Assembly: GCA_007922225.1 (NCBI GenBank)
Contig: ML679969.1
Location: 22,856,509-22,920,508 of the forward strand
From: Emydura subglobosa
Lineage: Eukaryota > Chordata > Testudines > Chelidae
Direction: 5' to 3'
DNA length: 64,000 bases
Shown: one piece after another, positions 22,655 to 35,985 of the stretch
How the letters are laid out: the number at the start of each line of letters is the position of its first letter
Position numbering within the stretch: the first letter of the stretch is position 1
The notes under the pieces: model-generated
Databases searched by the model: none
Seen by the model: only the letters and a program-made list of their open reading frames with translations
Told to the model about the DNA's origin: nothing
Made by a program: the position numbers and the translations under genes

Positions 22655-22885
22655 CACTGTTCTAGGTTTGTCATGTTTGGTACCAGTGTGTTTGTCTCAG
22701 AAAAGGCTTGACCCATTTCCAGTGACATTGTATTATGAAAATTTCCACCAACTGGAGGACCTGGAGCTGGGAGCAGTGAGTCCTTCTGCCATGCAGCATA
22801 AAGGGACATTGAAATTATGATTCTGTAGATTTCTGTGAATCAAATAACACCTCCCTTAACTTTCTATAATTAACTTTCCCACAGA
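22655..22885 (-). repeat. Right arm of the long inverted repeat
   Basis: Inverted partner of 19590-19846. Shared words on this strand are GGACCTGGAGCTGGGAGCA, CTGCCATGC and TTGAAATTATGATTCTGTAG. Homology fades after TTTCCCACAGA near 22885 and becomes patchy before 22680. Confidence 0.75.
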
Positions 22886-23984
22886 ATTACACATGTTCTC
22901 TGGCTGACATCATTGGTAGTAATAATGCTTTAGGATGGGTAAGCTCTAGTGTAGACAGGACACAAGCATTTTTACCACACGCTAAGCATTTCACTTTGAT
23001 AGCACAAGGGTAGCTACACTGGGACTGAAAAGACAGCTGTACAGGTCTTGGTTAGATACATTCCTAGTGTTACAGCTGAATGGAATCTGGTTGACAGACC
23101 TTTGTTTACTGAGTGTTGAGCTCCCATGCTGCTAGTTTTGGCAAACTGTGGTTAGTTTTCAGCATCTATAACCTTCAGCTGCATATCTCCATCTGTTCCT
23201 GTTCCTGGTGGGAAATGTTTCTTGACCTTCTGAACTTTCAGATTGCTGGGTTAAGCAGAAGGGTGGAGTTCCCCGTAAATTATAGCCTTCATATTTTTAG
23301 GAAGAGGTTCAGAGCTGTCCATTTGATGGATGTTTTCTCTCCTTTGAAGCTTACTATTGCCTTTGGCCAATGGTTATTGGCATTGAATTGACTTTACCAA
23401 AAGTAGTGACTGATCTCAATAGCTGGTGGGAGTGGGAAGGTGGCTGCCAGTTGGATTGCTCTCTCATTTTTAACCATTGATATGGGGTCCGAATTCCCTA
23501 AGGCTTCTACAGTTTGTTTAATATGAAGATTCATATCCACTATTAACTACACTTCAAGATGGCTGTTCTGTGAGAGCCAGGGATTTCCTGTGAAAAAGGT
23601 CTTACACTGATGCTTCCTATGAGCTGAGGATTTCAAGGGAAACACCTGAATCCAAGTTAGATCACTTATCACAGGAGTAGGTGGGAGGGGATTTCTCTGA
23701 TCCTGAAACCAATCAGTGATGCAGGGAGGAAAGAATGTAATTTATGTGATCTTAGTGATTCACTAGGTCATCCTAAAGAAAATATCGGACTGAGAGAAAC
23801 ATGGTGAAGTTAAATTTCCTTAGAGTATTAAATTTGGATAGTAATCTGTCATTTGGATTTGCTTTCCACCACTTAAAGATGCTTTCTTTACCCTTTCCCC
23901 ATCCTTCCCATTTAATTCACTCTGGACAATTGAATTAGCCTAGTCAGTTTCACTTTCCAGTGCTTTAATACCATGCTTCAAAGG
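22886..23984 (+). other. PFDN1 intron 3, no gene seen
   Basis: About 22940-23030 contains GTGTAGACAGGACACAAGC and GGGTAGCTACACTGGGA, probably the remains of another short palindromic transposon. Nothing else is recognisable. Confidence 0.4.
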
Positions 23985-24266
23985 CTAAGGACTCCTCTAC
24001 ACTTGAAACACTACAGTGACACAGCTCCAGCACTTCAGTGTAGATGCTATGTATGCCAACGGGAGGAGATCCCCCCATCAGTGTAGGTGATCCACCTCCC
24101 CAGGAGGTGGGAGCTATGTCAATGGAAGAATTCTTCTGTTGACCTAGCATTGTCTACTCTGGGGGTTAGGTTGGTATAGCAAAGTCTCTGAGGGATGTGG
24201 ATTTTTCACATACCCGAGAGATGTAGCTATGCCAGTATAAATAATTCCCAGTATAGACTAGCCCTA
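23985..24266 (+). mobile_element. Short palindromic DNA transposon, family B, copy 1
   Basis: The element ends in GTATAGACTAGCCCTA and starts with a decayed inverse (CTAAGGACTCCTCTACACT). Internal landmarks are GGAAGAATTCTTCTGTTGAC, TCTACTCTGGGGGTTAGGT and GATTTTTCACAT, all shared with 33353-33617. It has no coding capacity. Confidence 0.7.
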
Positions 24267-25186
24267 AATTGCAAAATCACAAAAACAAAAAACCCCCAAC
24301 AAACACACACACACACAAAAAACCCTTTTACTTGAAGTTAAAAATTAAAAAATATTCTGGAAGCAGTTTTGTAAATATTAGATTTTGTAAACAAACAAAA
24401 AAGCAAACAACCCCTACCTAAATGTTGGACCTAAAAAACAAAACCCAGCAAAGCCCTTTAAAGAAATGTCAAGTTGAATGATTGGGGATATAATCTATGC
24501 TCAGACGTCTTAGTCCCCAGACAGTGGTTTTCTAAAATAGCCATGTATATTAACATTATAGACAAAAACTTAGTTAAGAAAACATTAAGGTTGCAAAGTC
24601 AAGCACTCAAAAGTTTGGAAATGCCAGCATTCAGGTTGCCCATGCAACCTTAATTCAGCCCTCTTATGAGTATGTATCATGATTAGGGCTACAATTTTGC
24701 CCTGGAAATATTTAATAAATTTCATGGCAGAGATGCAGGCAAGAAAAGATAAGCCATGGAAATGATGGGGGGGTGAGGGAGGGTTTGGAAAGACTCACGC
24801 CACAATGTGTCTTCCAAGGATGGGCCTGGCTTGCTGCGCTGGGCAATGTGACCTAGTGCACGTGAGTGCAATGCCACTCAGGTTTGGTGCACCCATCCCG
24901 CTATAGATGTTGGGGGACAGAGGGTCACATTTGATTGGTGTTGCACATAGAGTTACAGCACCTCTCAGCCTTGGTGAATCTGCCCCTCTGTAAATGGCAA
25001 ATTGCGTGGCATAATGTTGACTTGGGTCATCAGCAGGGTTGGATCCTTTATATGCACTACACAGACCTCTGCCATTTGACCTGATAGCACTAGTAGGTTG
25101 TCATTCTGTGGGTGTCAACTTTAGAGGAGGATGAGACATGCACTTTACTAGTGGGTTTCACAGATATTTGCTGACAGCAGAAGAAT
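24267..25186 (+). other. PFDN1 intron 3 with CA/A-rich simple sequence
   Basis: About 24283-24335 is A/C-rich (runs of AAAACAAAAAACCCCC and ACACACAC). The rest shows no gene or definable repeat. Confidence 0.45.
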
Positions 25187-26335
25187 GGTCAGACTCAGGG
25201 ATCTTGGGTTCCATTCTAGGTTCTGGAAGGGAGTGCTCTACTCATTCCACCCAAGCTTGTCCCCTTCTTCCTCATCCCTTGCAACCTGTCCTTGCCCTGA
25301 TCGTAGCCCTTATTTTCCCCAACCCTGGCTCCTTGACCAAGTTCCAGTTTCCAGTCCTCAGGCTTCTCATCTCAGTCTCCTCTCTCAGCAATTCCTAATC
25401 TCTCTGCTGCAGTCTCCTGACTCACTCTGTCTCCTTGTTCAGCCATTCTCAGTCCTCCCGCCAGCTCCTTCTATCTGCCTGTCTCCCTCCCCAGTCTCCA
25501 TTGCCTTCCAGTTCCAGTCTCCTCCCTGCAGCTACTTCCGTAGTTTCTTTTCCCTGCCAGTCCCAGTTCTCCCCCAATATCCAAGCTCCTCAACATGTCT
25601 TCCTCCATCTCATCGCCTTCCCCCCAGTTCCCAGTCTCCTTGCCTGCCCAGTCTCAGTCTCCCAACACCTAGATCATCTTTCCCTCTTCCCCTGCTTCTG
25701 CCATCCTCCAGTTACAATCTAGTCCCCCTGCATACCACTTCCTCCAGCTTGAGTCCAGCTCTTGTCTCCTGTGCATTCAAAATAGGCAGCTTCTGCCTCC
25801 ATACTCTGGCTCCAGCTGGGGGCAGTGAAAGCACAGGAGAATCTCCCTGCTCTCAGTTCCAGTGCCTGGCTCCTGCCTGGACCCTATCTGCCCAGAGCTG
25901 CAGTTGCAGGGAAAGCCCTGGTCAGCCCCAGGCTGGAGCATGCCCAGTTCATACAGAATCTTTGAGGATTCTAGCAGTGAAGGTCTAGCAAGTCTGTAGA
26001 GAGAATGTTTGAACTGCAGTTTTTCAAAGGCTTATAACTTGACTAAATTGGGCAGATTTTTGCAGGGATGGCACAAGATACATCCCTGACACAAAGGCCA
26101 CTCAGCTGCCAAATTTCAAATCTCAGCTTCCGAGCATGGGGTTGCTATGCTAGAGCTTCTGAAAAAAAAGGTCACCAGAATTTTTTAGCATGGGGAAAAC
26201 ATTTTACCCTGACCTTGCTCTTGGAAATAGCTGAACTGTTTTGGATGAAGTTTAAAACAAAACAAACAAACGAAAAAGCCTGAGGCCTGGCATGGAAAAT
26301 TTCAATTCAAAGTTGGCAAAGTGTTAAGCAGTTGA
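25187..26335 (+). repeat. Pyrimidine-rich interspersed repeat, copy 2
   Basis: Second copy of the repeat at 450-1770, collinear from GGGTTCCATTCTAGG through the C/T-rich body to TTGGGCAGATTTTT and CATGGGGAAAAC. It lacks the three 78 bp units of copy 1. A 267-codon open frame on the + strand results from the skewed C/T composition (mostly Ser, Pro, Leu) and shows no domain. Confidence 0.6.
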
Positions 26336-28884
26336 AAATGATCTTCTGATGGGAAGTGTTGCACTACCTTAAAAATAAGCAGTGCTCACTTCTAATACAA
26401 TCTTGCACATTTTTGTACAATCTTGCACATTTTGAGTGGGCTTTTTGAAAATGCAAATGACTGTTAGGTGCCTGACTGCCATTGAAAGTCTATGGGAGTT
26501 GGGTGCCTAGCTCCTCTGGGTGCTTTGGGAAATCCCACCCTCAATGCGGCTGACTCAGTGCATTGTTGGGAGTTTGAGTTGTGTGAGACAATTGTGCTTT
26601 AATATTACAGAGTTATTATCAGGCCAGAATGAGATGTATGCTACTGACATAGGGCAGAATTTCCCTCAGTGCTTAGTTTTGGGAAGCAGGGCCAGATTTT
26701 TAGCATGTTGGGTACCCATTGGTTGCTGAGCTTTCATCGGAATATCTAGCCATAGGGTGTCACAGTGGGAGCTGCTGGGTACTGACTTCTTCTGAGAATC
26801 AGGCTCTTAGTGTCCTTCAAAGGCTTGAGCTGCATGTTTTTACGTTCATAGCACTATCATAGTGAACTACTGTACGTTGAGCCTTCAATTCCCTGGGATA
26901 TAAAACTACTTTCTCTTTCAGGACTTTTTGCCCTATTTTTGCTTTTATTAATAATGGATACAAACCCAATTGAAAAAAAAATTGCAGGTCACTTTTAAGG
27001 GTATTTGGCCAATCTTTGAATTAAAAATAAAACTGCCTACTGTTATATCAATTTCAATATAACTGGAATTAATAACAAGGCCGGCCCTGTAAAAGGCTTT
27101 GAGACTCAGCTGCACTGGAATCCACCTTTAGGAGCACCTGCAGGGAGCCTCTTAAATTCACTTGTTTAAATTAAAAATACGCAGTTTTTAAGGTGCTGAA
27201 AAATGGTGGAATAATACCAGGAGCTTGAAAAGATGATGCAAGGGTAATGGGATTTCAACCAGCGTGCTGTCCTTGAACTGTGCTTGGAGATCCATCTCCT
27301 TTATCTGCCTTGGCTAGTAGGTGTCTGATTAAACTCACTCCAACCCCCTGAACTGCAGGAAAGGGAAAAAAAGTTTTTTTTGCCTCTTCTCCCATCTCTA
27401 AAGCCTTACTGTGGTGAGGACTGAGGGGGAGCAAGAGAGAGGTCTCTGCTATTCTGCTTCTCTCCTCACTTCCTGATGTTGGGTCCTGCTTCCCTGTGAG
27501 TAGTTCCAGTGCCTGCATCTGATGTTGCTCAGAGCTTTCTGTGTTGCAGTACCATGAAATTGCTGTGATTGTTGTGAGGTTCAGCATGGCAAAGCTGTGA
27601 GCAGTGGCAGAGGAACTAGACCTGTCTATGTGCAAACCCAAAGATGTCAGTGCATTCACTTTAAATTGAATGTACATTTGGAAATGATCTTTGCCATCGC
27701 AGTGGCCAATCCTGCAAACGCTTAATGTGCTTAAATTTACACTTGTGCATAGTCCCATAGAGGTCAGTGGGATTTCTCATGTGTACATGCTTGCAAAATT
27801 GGGATCATAAGACATTTAAAAAACCCCAAAAAACTTCTTAAATTCTGTGGAGATTGATGCCATAGGTTCACATACTTGCAAAAGAAGCTTCCCACTCACC
27901 AGTAGCAGCAATTGGATTTTCCCAGCCCTGATAATATGAGTTCTCTTGTTATGTTTAACTATATTAGGTGGGTGTGTGAAATCTATTTTGAAAGCATTCT
28001 AAAAGGATGACCACAGGCCCTTTTTAGATCAGCAATGTTTGTGCAGTATTAAGAGAAAAACATAGTAATGTTTTTCTTCCCCCATTTTTTTTTTAAAGGA
28101 AACATGATATGCCAGGGGTGGAACAATGCTTTGTTTCAGGAAATGTTATCCGTTTCCATTGTAGGGCTAGATTGAGTCTGTTTTTAAATGTGGCATTTTA
28201 AAAAGACGAACTCTGTGATGTTATAAAGACATGGAAAATGATTCTTCCTTCAGTGTGCAGGAAGTGATTATTGCTGTGTTTTTTCACTGGTAGTATCTGA
28301 TAATCCCCCTCTCTCCTGCTATTCTTGGTGTGTTTAGTTGTCAGGCGTTGTCAGACTAAATTGCTAAAAATAACAAATAAGGGGGAGGCTTCTCTGGGGC
28401 AGCTTTCTCCACTGTGTGCCAATTGTTGAATTTAGTTCCTTCATAGAAAGGGCAAAAGCAATCTGCTTCCATTCTTGTTGAATGGGATTTCTTTTTTTAA
28501 AGTGCTGACAAGAACATTGTTGTGTGTCTCACATTTCCCAAACATTAATACTCCATGCACATGTACAAGAAGTTGAAAGCTGACTGCTGCTGTAGGGCTA
28601 AATCTTCAGTATCAGTCTACAGCAAAAACTATGATCCTGGAAAACCACAGGAAAATAAACAAGTGGTTGCATTCTAATTTAGAAGCTTTGCCATGGAGCT
28701 TTTGAGAAGCCATGTAAAATTGTCCCAACGCATGCTCAAGTTCTCTTCACCCACCCTTTACCATGATGATATAGAACTAATATTTTACTTGTCCATCAAA
28801 TACCATTAGTCTCCTTGAGTTAGAGGGTGAGTACAACATTGCAATGGTCCTTTATGGTTGAAAAAAAGGAAAGGGTCATTCCAT
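26336..28884 (+). other. PFDN1 intron 3, mostly featureless
   Basis: About 26450-26530 and 26735-26820 contain phrases such as TGAAAGTCTATGGGAGTTGG and GAGAATCAGGCTCTTA that belong to an old dispersed repeat. A 167-codon open frame on the - strand (27255-27758) has no recognisable family. No exon was identified. Confidence 0.4.
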
Positions 28885-29110
28885 GGCTGTGGTATCTAAT
28901 GGTTAGGGAGGCTGGATGTCGAGACCCAGAAGTTTTGTTCCTGTCTTTGCCATGGACGTGGGCTGTGATCTTGGGCAACTAGCCATTTCTCTGTGCCTCA
29001 CATTCCTCCTCTGTAAAATAAGTGCCGTGTCTCACAGAATTGGTATATGCGTTTGTTACGTTTGACAAACTCAGCAGCGTCTTTGAATGGAAAGTGCTAC
29101 AGGATGGCCT
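28885..29110 (+). repeat. MIR-like tRNA-derived SINE
   Basis: Diagnostic phrases in order are GTGATCTTGGGCAACTAGCC, CTGTGCCTCACATTCCTCCT and CTGTAAAATAAGTGCCGTG. This is the conserved core order of MIR-type SINEs, reading from a decayed tRNA-like head near 28890. Confidence 0.7.
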
Positions 29111-32100
29111 AACTGCAGGTGTAAGATACTAGCACCATCTTTTTTCTATTGATTAGTTGGATAAGGAATCCCCAAAATTTGCCAGGGTTGCTCCATGAGA
29201 ACAAAGGTATTTATATTAAATGGTAAATGTAGTGCTGGTGAAAAGTGTCAAATTGACATCCTCGAAGTTCTCTGTCACCTGGATAGTACGGTCCAGGCAG
29301 TGACAAGCTTCTCCCCCATCTGGCCATATGCCTCTACTCTGCTCTTTTGAGGGACCACCTCCGGAGGTGAGAAGGGAGCTGGGTTTCCAGGCTTGAGGCA
29401 GTCCCTTGATTTCCACACTGAGACTGTCAACATGGGTGCCAATTGTGAGTGTAATTTAATTAAGTGAATACCTAGGAACTGGTGTGAACCCTCAGTTCAT
29501 TTCACAGGCCACTAAACAGCCACCAGGAGGTAACTATGTTATGTTATTACTGAGCTGGACCAGACTTAATCCATGATTTACCAATGACAAGCTGCTTATC
29601 CCATTGTTGATCCATAGAACAGTGGTCTAGAGCGTGTGGGCCTTTTTAAATAGATGGGAGAATAATGAATGTTCCTGTTTATTCTTCCATCAGGGGAATA
29701 CTCTCAAGAATTGCCTTCTCTGTGTTTTAATCTAGAGTAGATTTTATTTTGATTGTGTGGTTTTTTCCTTTTAGCATAATTAAAAAAAAAGAAAAAAGGC
29801 CAATGCTAGAGTAGAAGCAGCCTGTCATTTTTAAGAACTGCTCCAAGTATTCTCTGAAGTGCTGGTCTGCTTGAATGTTGTCATCTTGGCTTTATGTTCC
29901 TATCTGCACTCTGGACATTTTGCAAATATTTGCCACCATAGCTAACACCAGTTCAGCTATAGATTGAGCAACATTGGGAGCCCTCGTGTAGTGGAACTAC
30001 TGCTATTTTGAGCACCATGTCCTCCCAGTGTTGTTAACGCTGATGGAGCAGAACTGGTGCTATCACCACTTTGTAATATAGCCATTGTGTAGACAGGGCT
30101 GTTCAGGTTTATGTCACTGCTGCATACAAGATTTGGTGGTTTGAACTCGGGGAAAACCTTGTATTGTTTCCAGACTTTCCCAAAGCATGCTATTTATGGT
30201 GGTGGTGTGGAAGGCTGCAGGACTGAATTCAGGCCCCCCAAATTGCTACGCTTCTTAGCTGAGTCACTCCGGGAATTGAGGAAGCCTAGACTTGTTTGGC
30301 TTTTAGGGGAGCTACACTCTGCTAACAATGCTAGGCTTGGCAGTCAAGGCTCTGTTACTTTGGCTTCAATGGCTTCGTGCTAGTTTTGGAGGTATCTGCA
30401 TTGTATCTGAATGGTCATGTGTCTGGAGGGCTCATGAAGTTGGAGATGGTAAAAGCCCTGTGTATCTTATTCCGTGTGACAGCAATGGCCGTTTCAATAC
30501 TCTAGGCACAGAGTTCATCCAGCCATCAGGGGATGTCTTTGGCAATAGACTTCTTCTGAGCTCTTTACACCGAGGCAAGTTGCTAACTCTCAGCTGCTGT
30601 TACCAACAGGGATGCAGGCTCCTGTCCTGTGGATGCTTCATTTTGAAGTTCATTAAGAAAATTGGTAACAGATGTCTGTTCACCCATGAGACCTGTTAGA
30701 ATTATTTCATAGGAAAGTATCCTGAAGTGCATCAGAGACACTGCTGGGCATTGACAGACCTTGTCTTTATCTAATCTCTCCTCACACCTTGAAGGGTTTA
30801 CTTCCTACATCTGTCCATGTTGTGGATGGCAGCTACTGGAGGGAAGAGCCCAAACCCATCACTCGTTGGCTACCTGGATGGGAAGGGGCTTGCACCACAC
30901 TAGCTCCTTCCATTTGCTTTATTCCAAGCTCTATGTATATGGAGATTGGAACCTCCAGAACCTGCCCTCTCATTTCTCTGCTTCTTTTGGGGGTTGTGGA
31001 GTTATATAAAGAAGTTTTTCCCCAGTGGTAACAACCTGCAGCTGTACATCCACTAGTCCCTGGTGCCTCCTCATAAGCTTCCACCCCTGCAGGATCTCCT
31101 ATGGAAGGGCAGGCCACTGGACATGTAGGAAGAGCAGTTGGCGTGACTCTACCTTGTATATAATTTTAAGGAAGAAAGTAGCTGAAGTTTATTCTCCCGC
31201 ATAAATTAGGATCTTTAGAGTAGGGAGGGGGCACCCACGTTCTAGGCTCCCATTTAAAAATGAAAAATACTTGGAGCATATCCACAAAAAAAACACCCAA
31301 CAAAATCCACCACACAACCACAACAAACCTCTCAAACCTTTCTGCTTTTTTGGTTTTAATTCCCCGACCCCCCTTTTTTTGTAGCCAGATGGAGAACATG
31401 GAGTACACTGAAACTAGCATGAGCAAAGAGCAAAAATCTTCCATTTACAGAGCATTTATGTCATTTGGTTAATGCTTTACAAATTTGGAATAATGTCAGT
31501 TAGTGCCTCAAGAGATGGGACAGAGTTCATACTATACTAATTTATTTACCACTTATGTCCTCCAGTTTTTCACTCTGTCCGGGTAACACGGGAGCAGGAC
31601 AAGTGAAGCACAGGTGGCTTTACCTGTGATCCAAGTTGGGCGGTCTTACTGCATGATCACAGCCTTGCAAGTGAAAGGGAATCAGTTGCCCTATGGTAAT
31701 TGTGATGCAGCCAGGTCAGTTTCCAAGCCCTGGCTGTGGTGGGGGTTGATGCATTAAATCACTTCTGGTCTCCAACACAGATCACAGATGAAAATTGTAC
31801 CTGGGCTTTTAAAATTGCCAGCAAAGCCTGGCTTATAGTAAGTGGTGTGCTAGTGAAAGGCTGCAAGACAATAGACCTTAAACCTAGCGATAGAAATAGG
31901 AAAGAATTAGATAATTTAAAAGAGGAGATTCCCAGTTTTCTAATAGGATCTGGCACTGGTTTAGCCCTGGGAGGTAGTGAGATCTAGACTTTAAAATCTC
32001 AACATTTAAATGTATAAAATAGCTGTTTTAGGACTTGTGAATTCAGTGGGACAACCAGTATGTATACAATTACCTGTGTGTATGTCTTTGTAGGGCCAGG

Positions 32101-33352
32101 GCTTTCATCTGGAATAAACCTTCATAATAGTGATTTTTTTGGTAAGGCCTGAAAGTTGTGCAGATAGCTGCTTGGTTATTATAATATTAATCATTCACTC
32201 AACCAGCCTTCAGCTGTGCTGTAAATGGTACAAAATAAACATGTTGGTTGACCAGAAGGAGCTAGCGTTTCATGCAGTCAGAAGTTTGAAATTCCCACCC
32301 TGTTTCATATTTTCACTGTTGTGTTTTGTCTTTAGGACCTTTGATGGTTTTCCTGTCTTTATTTTTTTAGGTGTATAAACATGTAGTATATTTGAAACTA
32401 GGAAATTGATTGATGTAAGTGTTGATAAATTAATTTAAAATATTCAGATAGCTTGTTAAAGGGGTGGTCTCTGGTCAAATTTGTCCCAGAATTTAGATTT
32501 TGTGAAAAATATACTTTATAATTGAAATGTTTCTATCATTTTTAAAAATTCCAATGGAAAGTGCTTTTAAAAACAATCGCCCACCTCTGCATTGTTTGCA
32601 AACCAGCCTTCAGTTCTAATGAAGGAGAACTAGAAAATGAAATAGGCTATAAACAAAAAAGTCTGCTTCTAATTGGGTGTGTATGTACGGACTTAGGAGT
32701 CTAACTTTAGGTACCCAGGTTTGAAAAATTTGGCCACTTTTTTTTTTTTTTTTTTTTTTTAAATAAGATTTTTAGCTTCATAACATCTCCTTAGTTACTC
32801 CTCAGCTACCACCATTTCCCTTGATAGGACTGGAGGCTCTTTTTATGTATAAATTGAAAATGTCTTTTATGCAAAGTTGTACGTTTATATAATCATTCTC
32901 TGTAATTTTGAAACAGAGCATTAACATATAGCTTGGAATTTATAGCTGAGACACTATCCAGGGCAATGGCCAGAACTGCCTCAGGGCTTTCCTTGGTATA
33001 GCATTACTCACACAGGTAATCCTTAGTCATGGGACTAATATCTCTGCACTCACCTCTTAGTCACTGTGGCCAACCAACTACTCCTCGTTGCCCCTTGCTC
33101 CATGCAGTTTATTTCAGGGGTAATCTGTATTTCCTCACTCCCCTCCACCTCTGCCCCAGGTGGGAACAGGAAATAATTGTTTATATTGTCTAGATTGAAC
33201 CATACATGCTCTTACCTGTTCTCAGAACTGACTGAGCCCTGAGTCAGCATTGTTAAACCACACTTCAGTTCTCAGATATATGAGGTTGTTCCCATAACTG
33301 CCTCTTGGCACGTCTTACCTCTCTCGCACTTTACTTTGCCTGAAGTTATACG
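29111..33352 (+). other. PFDN1 intron 3, mostly featureless
   Basis: About 29930-30105 looks like a decayed palindromic transposon (GTGTAGACAGGGCT near its right end). A run of about 24 T lies at 32739-32760. Open frames up to 123 codons show no domains. No exon was recognised. Confidence 0.4.
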
Positions 33353-33617
33353 TTAAGGGTATGTCTACTCTTAAAATGCTGCAGTGGCACTGCTGCTGTG
33401 CTTCACTTTAGACGCTCACACAGCAACAGGAAGTATGCTCCTGTCACTGTAGTTAAGCCACCTCTCCAAGAGATGGTAACTAAGGTCAATTATTCCACTG
33501 ACTTAGCACTGTCTACACTGGGGGTTAGGTCAGCATAGCTACATCTCTCGGATGAGGATTTTTCACACCCCTGAGAGACGTGGCTATGCTGAAGTAACTT
33601 TTTGTTACTAAGCCCTA
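33353..33617 (+). mobile_element. Short palindromic DNA transposon, family B, copy 2
   Basis: It starts TTAAGGGTATGTCTACTCTT and ends near ACTAAGCCCTAA. Internal GTCTACACTGGGGGTTAGGT and GAGGATTTTTCACACCCCTG match family B copy 1 in order and orientation. No coding capacity. Confidence 0.7.
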
Positions 33618-34584
33618 AGTAACTGGTCACTTCTCTTTATATATCTATAGGGCAAAGAGAAGTTCAGCAGTGTCTGAATTAGGAAGAATGGATATTTCTG
33701 ATTGGCCTTGGATTTTTGGAAAACATTTGGGCTTTGAAATCTTAGAAAATAATTATAAAAAAGATTTCATTTGATACTGACTGTGAGAGCGGAGATGAAA
33801 ACCAGGAAAGGTATAATATAAATAAATATTTGCAAAAAACCCACCATATTTTTTCTCAAGAAATGTTCTGTCAGCATCACTGACTCTATTAGTAATATGT
33901 TAGGAACCAAAGTGCAGAGCTGAGGAACCTACTAAATTTTATAGGAGTCTGTTTTGTAAAAGACTTTTGCACAGAAAATATTCTAGCAAAAATTCTGGAT
34001 TTTCAGATTACAAAGTGGGATTTTCAGAAACACTTGGCATTTGGCCTTACTTTGCTCAGTGGTAAGAGGAGCAGAGCTAGGTTGATGCTGAGGAATTTTG
34101 AAAACCCCCCCAAGGTTTAGCTTTGTCAAGAGAGAGTCACTAATAATAGATCTGCTGAATCCAGAGTGAGTACGTTTCTGCTGCCACATATTGAAGCTGC
34201 AGAGGTCAGTTTTCTCTGGGTGTAGTTCATGTCAGGTTTTGGTGTAGAAGTTCAATGCAATAGTTGTCGTCTTACAGCTGAGGAAGGCTTCATCCACACC
34301 CCCAAACACTTCCAGTTACATTTTGTAGTTCAGCTGAAATGATAGATGTGTGCAATAGGTTTTCAATTATAGGTGCAGTGTCTGGGTTGCCTATTGACAG
34401 GCATAAGTGATGTTTCACAATAATTCCTCTTATGATACTGGTATAGTGTGTTGCCAACACTGTGAAAACATATCATCCAAGGTAAAAAGAGAATAAGAGC
34501 TGATGTTTTCTTATCCTGCAGAATCTTTCTCCTGTTTTTATTCTCACTGGACCATGTCAACTGGTCTATGAATTCTGACTAGAT
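33618..34584 (+). other. PFDN1 intron 3, no gene seen
   Basis: Nothing recognised beyond short open frames. Confidence 0.35.
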
Positions 34585-35985
34585 TAATAGATTCCAAGGC
34601 CAGAAGGGACCATTGTGATTATCTGGTCTGACCTCTTGTATAACACAGGGAAATTCCCCAAATAATTCTTAGAGCAGATCTTTTAGAAAAACATCCAATC
34701 TTAATTTAAAAATGGTCAGTAATGGAGAATCCACGATGACCCTTGGTGAATTGTACCAATGGTTAATTACTCACTGTTAAAAATGTATGCCTTATTTCCA
34801 GTCTGAAGTTGTCAAGTTTCATCTTCCAGCCTTTGGATTGAGTTATACCTTTCTCTGCTGGATTGAAGAGCCCATTATTAAATATTTATTCCCCTGGTAG
34901 ATACTTATAGAGTGTAATCAATTCACCCCTTAACCTTCTTTTTGTTAAGCTAAATAGCTTAACTCAAAGAGCTCAATCACTATAAGACATGTTTTCCAAT
35001 CCTTTAATCATTCTTGTGACTTTTCTCTGAACCCTCTCAAATTTATCAACATCCTTCCAAGATTGTGGGCACTAGAGCTGTACACAATATTCCAGCAACG
35101 GTCACACCAGTGTCAAATATAGAGAGAAAACAATTCTCTGCTCCTACTCAAGGTTCCCCTGTTTATGCATTCCAAGATCTCATTAGCTCTTTTGGCCGCA
35201 GCACTACACTGGAAGCTCATATTCAGCTGATTATCCACCATGATCCCCAAGTCTTTCAGAGTCACTGCTTCCCAGGATAAAGTCCCCCATCCTGTAAGTA
35301 TGGCCTATATTCTTTGTTCCTCGATGTATACATTTAGGTTTAGTCATTTTAAAACACACATTGTTAGCTTGTACCCAGTTTACCAAGCGATCCAGATCAC
35401 TCTGAATCCGTGACCTGTCCTCCTCATTATTTACTGCTCCCCAATTCTTGAGTCATTTGTAAACTTTATAGGTGATGATTTTATGTTTTCTTCCAGGTCA
35501 TTGATAAAAATGTTAAATAACGTAGGACCAAGAACCAATCAATCCCTGCTGAACCCCAATATAAACACGCCCATTTGATGACCATTCCCTGTTCACAATT
35601 ATATTTGGAGACCTATAAATTAGCCAGTTTTTAATCCATTTTAATGTGTGCCATGTTAATTTTATATTATTCTAGTTTTTTAATCAAAATGTTGTGCAGT
35701 CCCAAGTCAAATGCCTTACAGAAGTCTAAGTATATTACATCAATACTATTTCCTTTATCAATCAAACTTGTAATCTCATTAGTAAAATATATCAAGTTAG
35801 TTTGACAAGATCTATAATGGAAATCAACATGGCTTTATGGAATAATTACATTATTTATGAATTGAGTCTTATATCAGCTGCTCCATTATCTTACCCGGGT
35901 TTGATGTCAGGCTGTCAGGCCTACAATTACCCATGTCATCTCATTTACCCTTTTTAAAAATTGGCACAACACTGGCATTCTTCTA
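34585..35985 (-). mobile_element. CR1-type LINE fragment, antisense
   Basis: The - strand reads through part of a CR1-like reverse transcriptase: PIFKKG, then a decayed CRPDSLTS block, then IYLDFCKAFD, then a TF-type thumb region. It finishes in a 3' tail around GGTCAGACCAGATAATCAC and AATGGTCCCTTCTGGCC at 34590-34650. Many stops and frameshifts make it a dead copy. The 5' end is truncated near 35985, the usual state of LINE copies. The C-terminal third carries no complete frame. Confidence 0.85.

Noticed and set aside
25185..25988. 267-codon open frame on the + strand
   Set aside because: It lies entirely in a C/T-rich repeat body, consists mainly of Ser, Pro and Leu, and has no domain. The collinear copy at 450-1770 does not keep it open.
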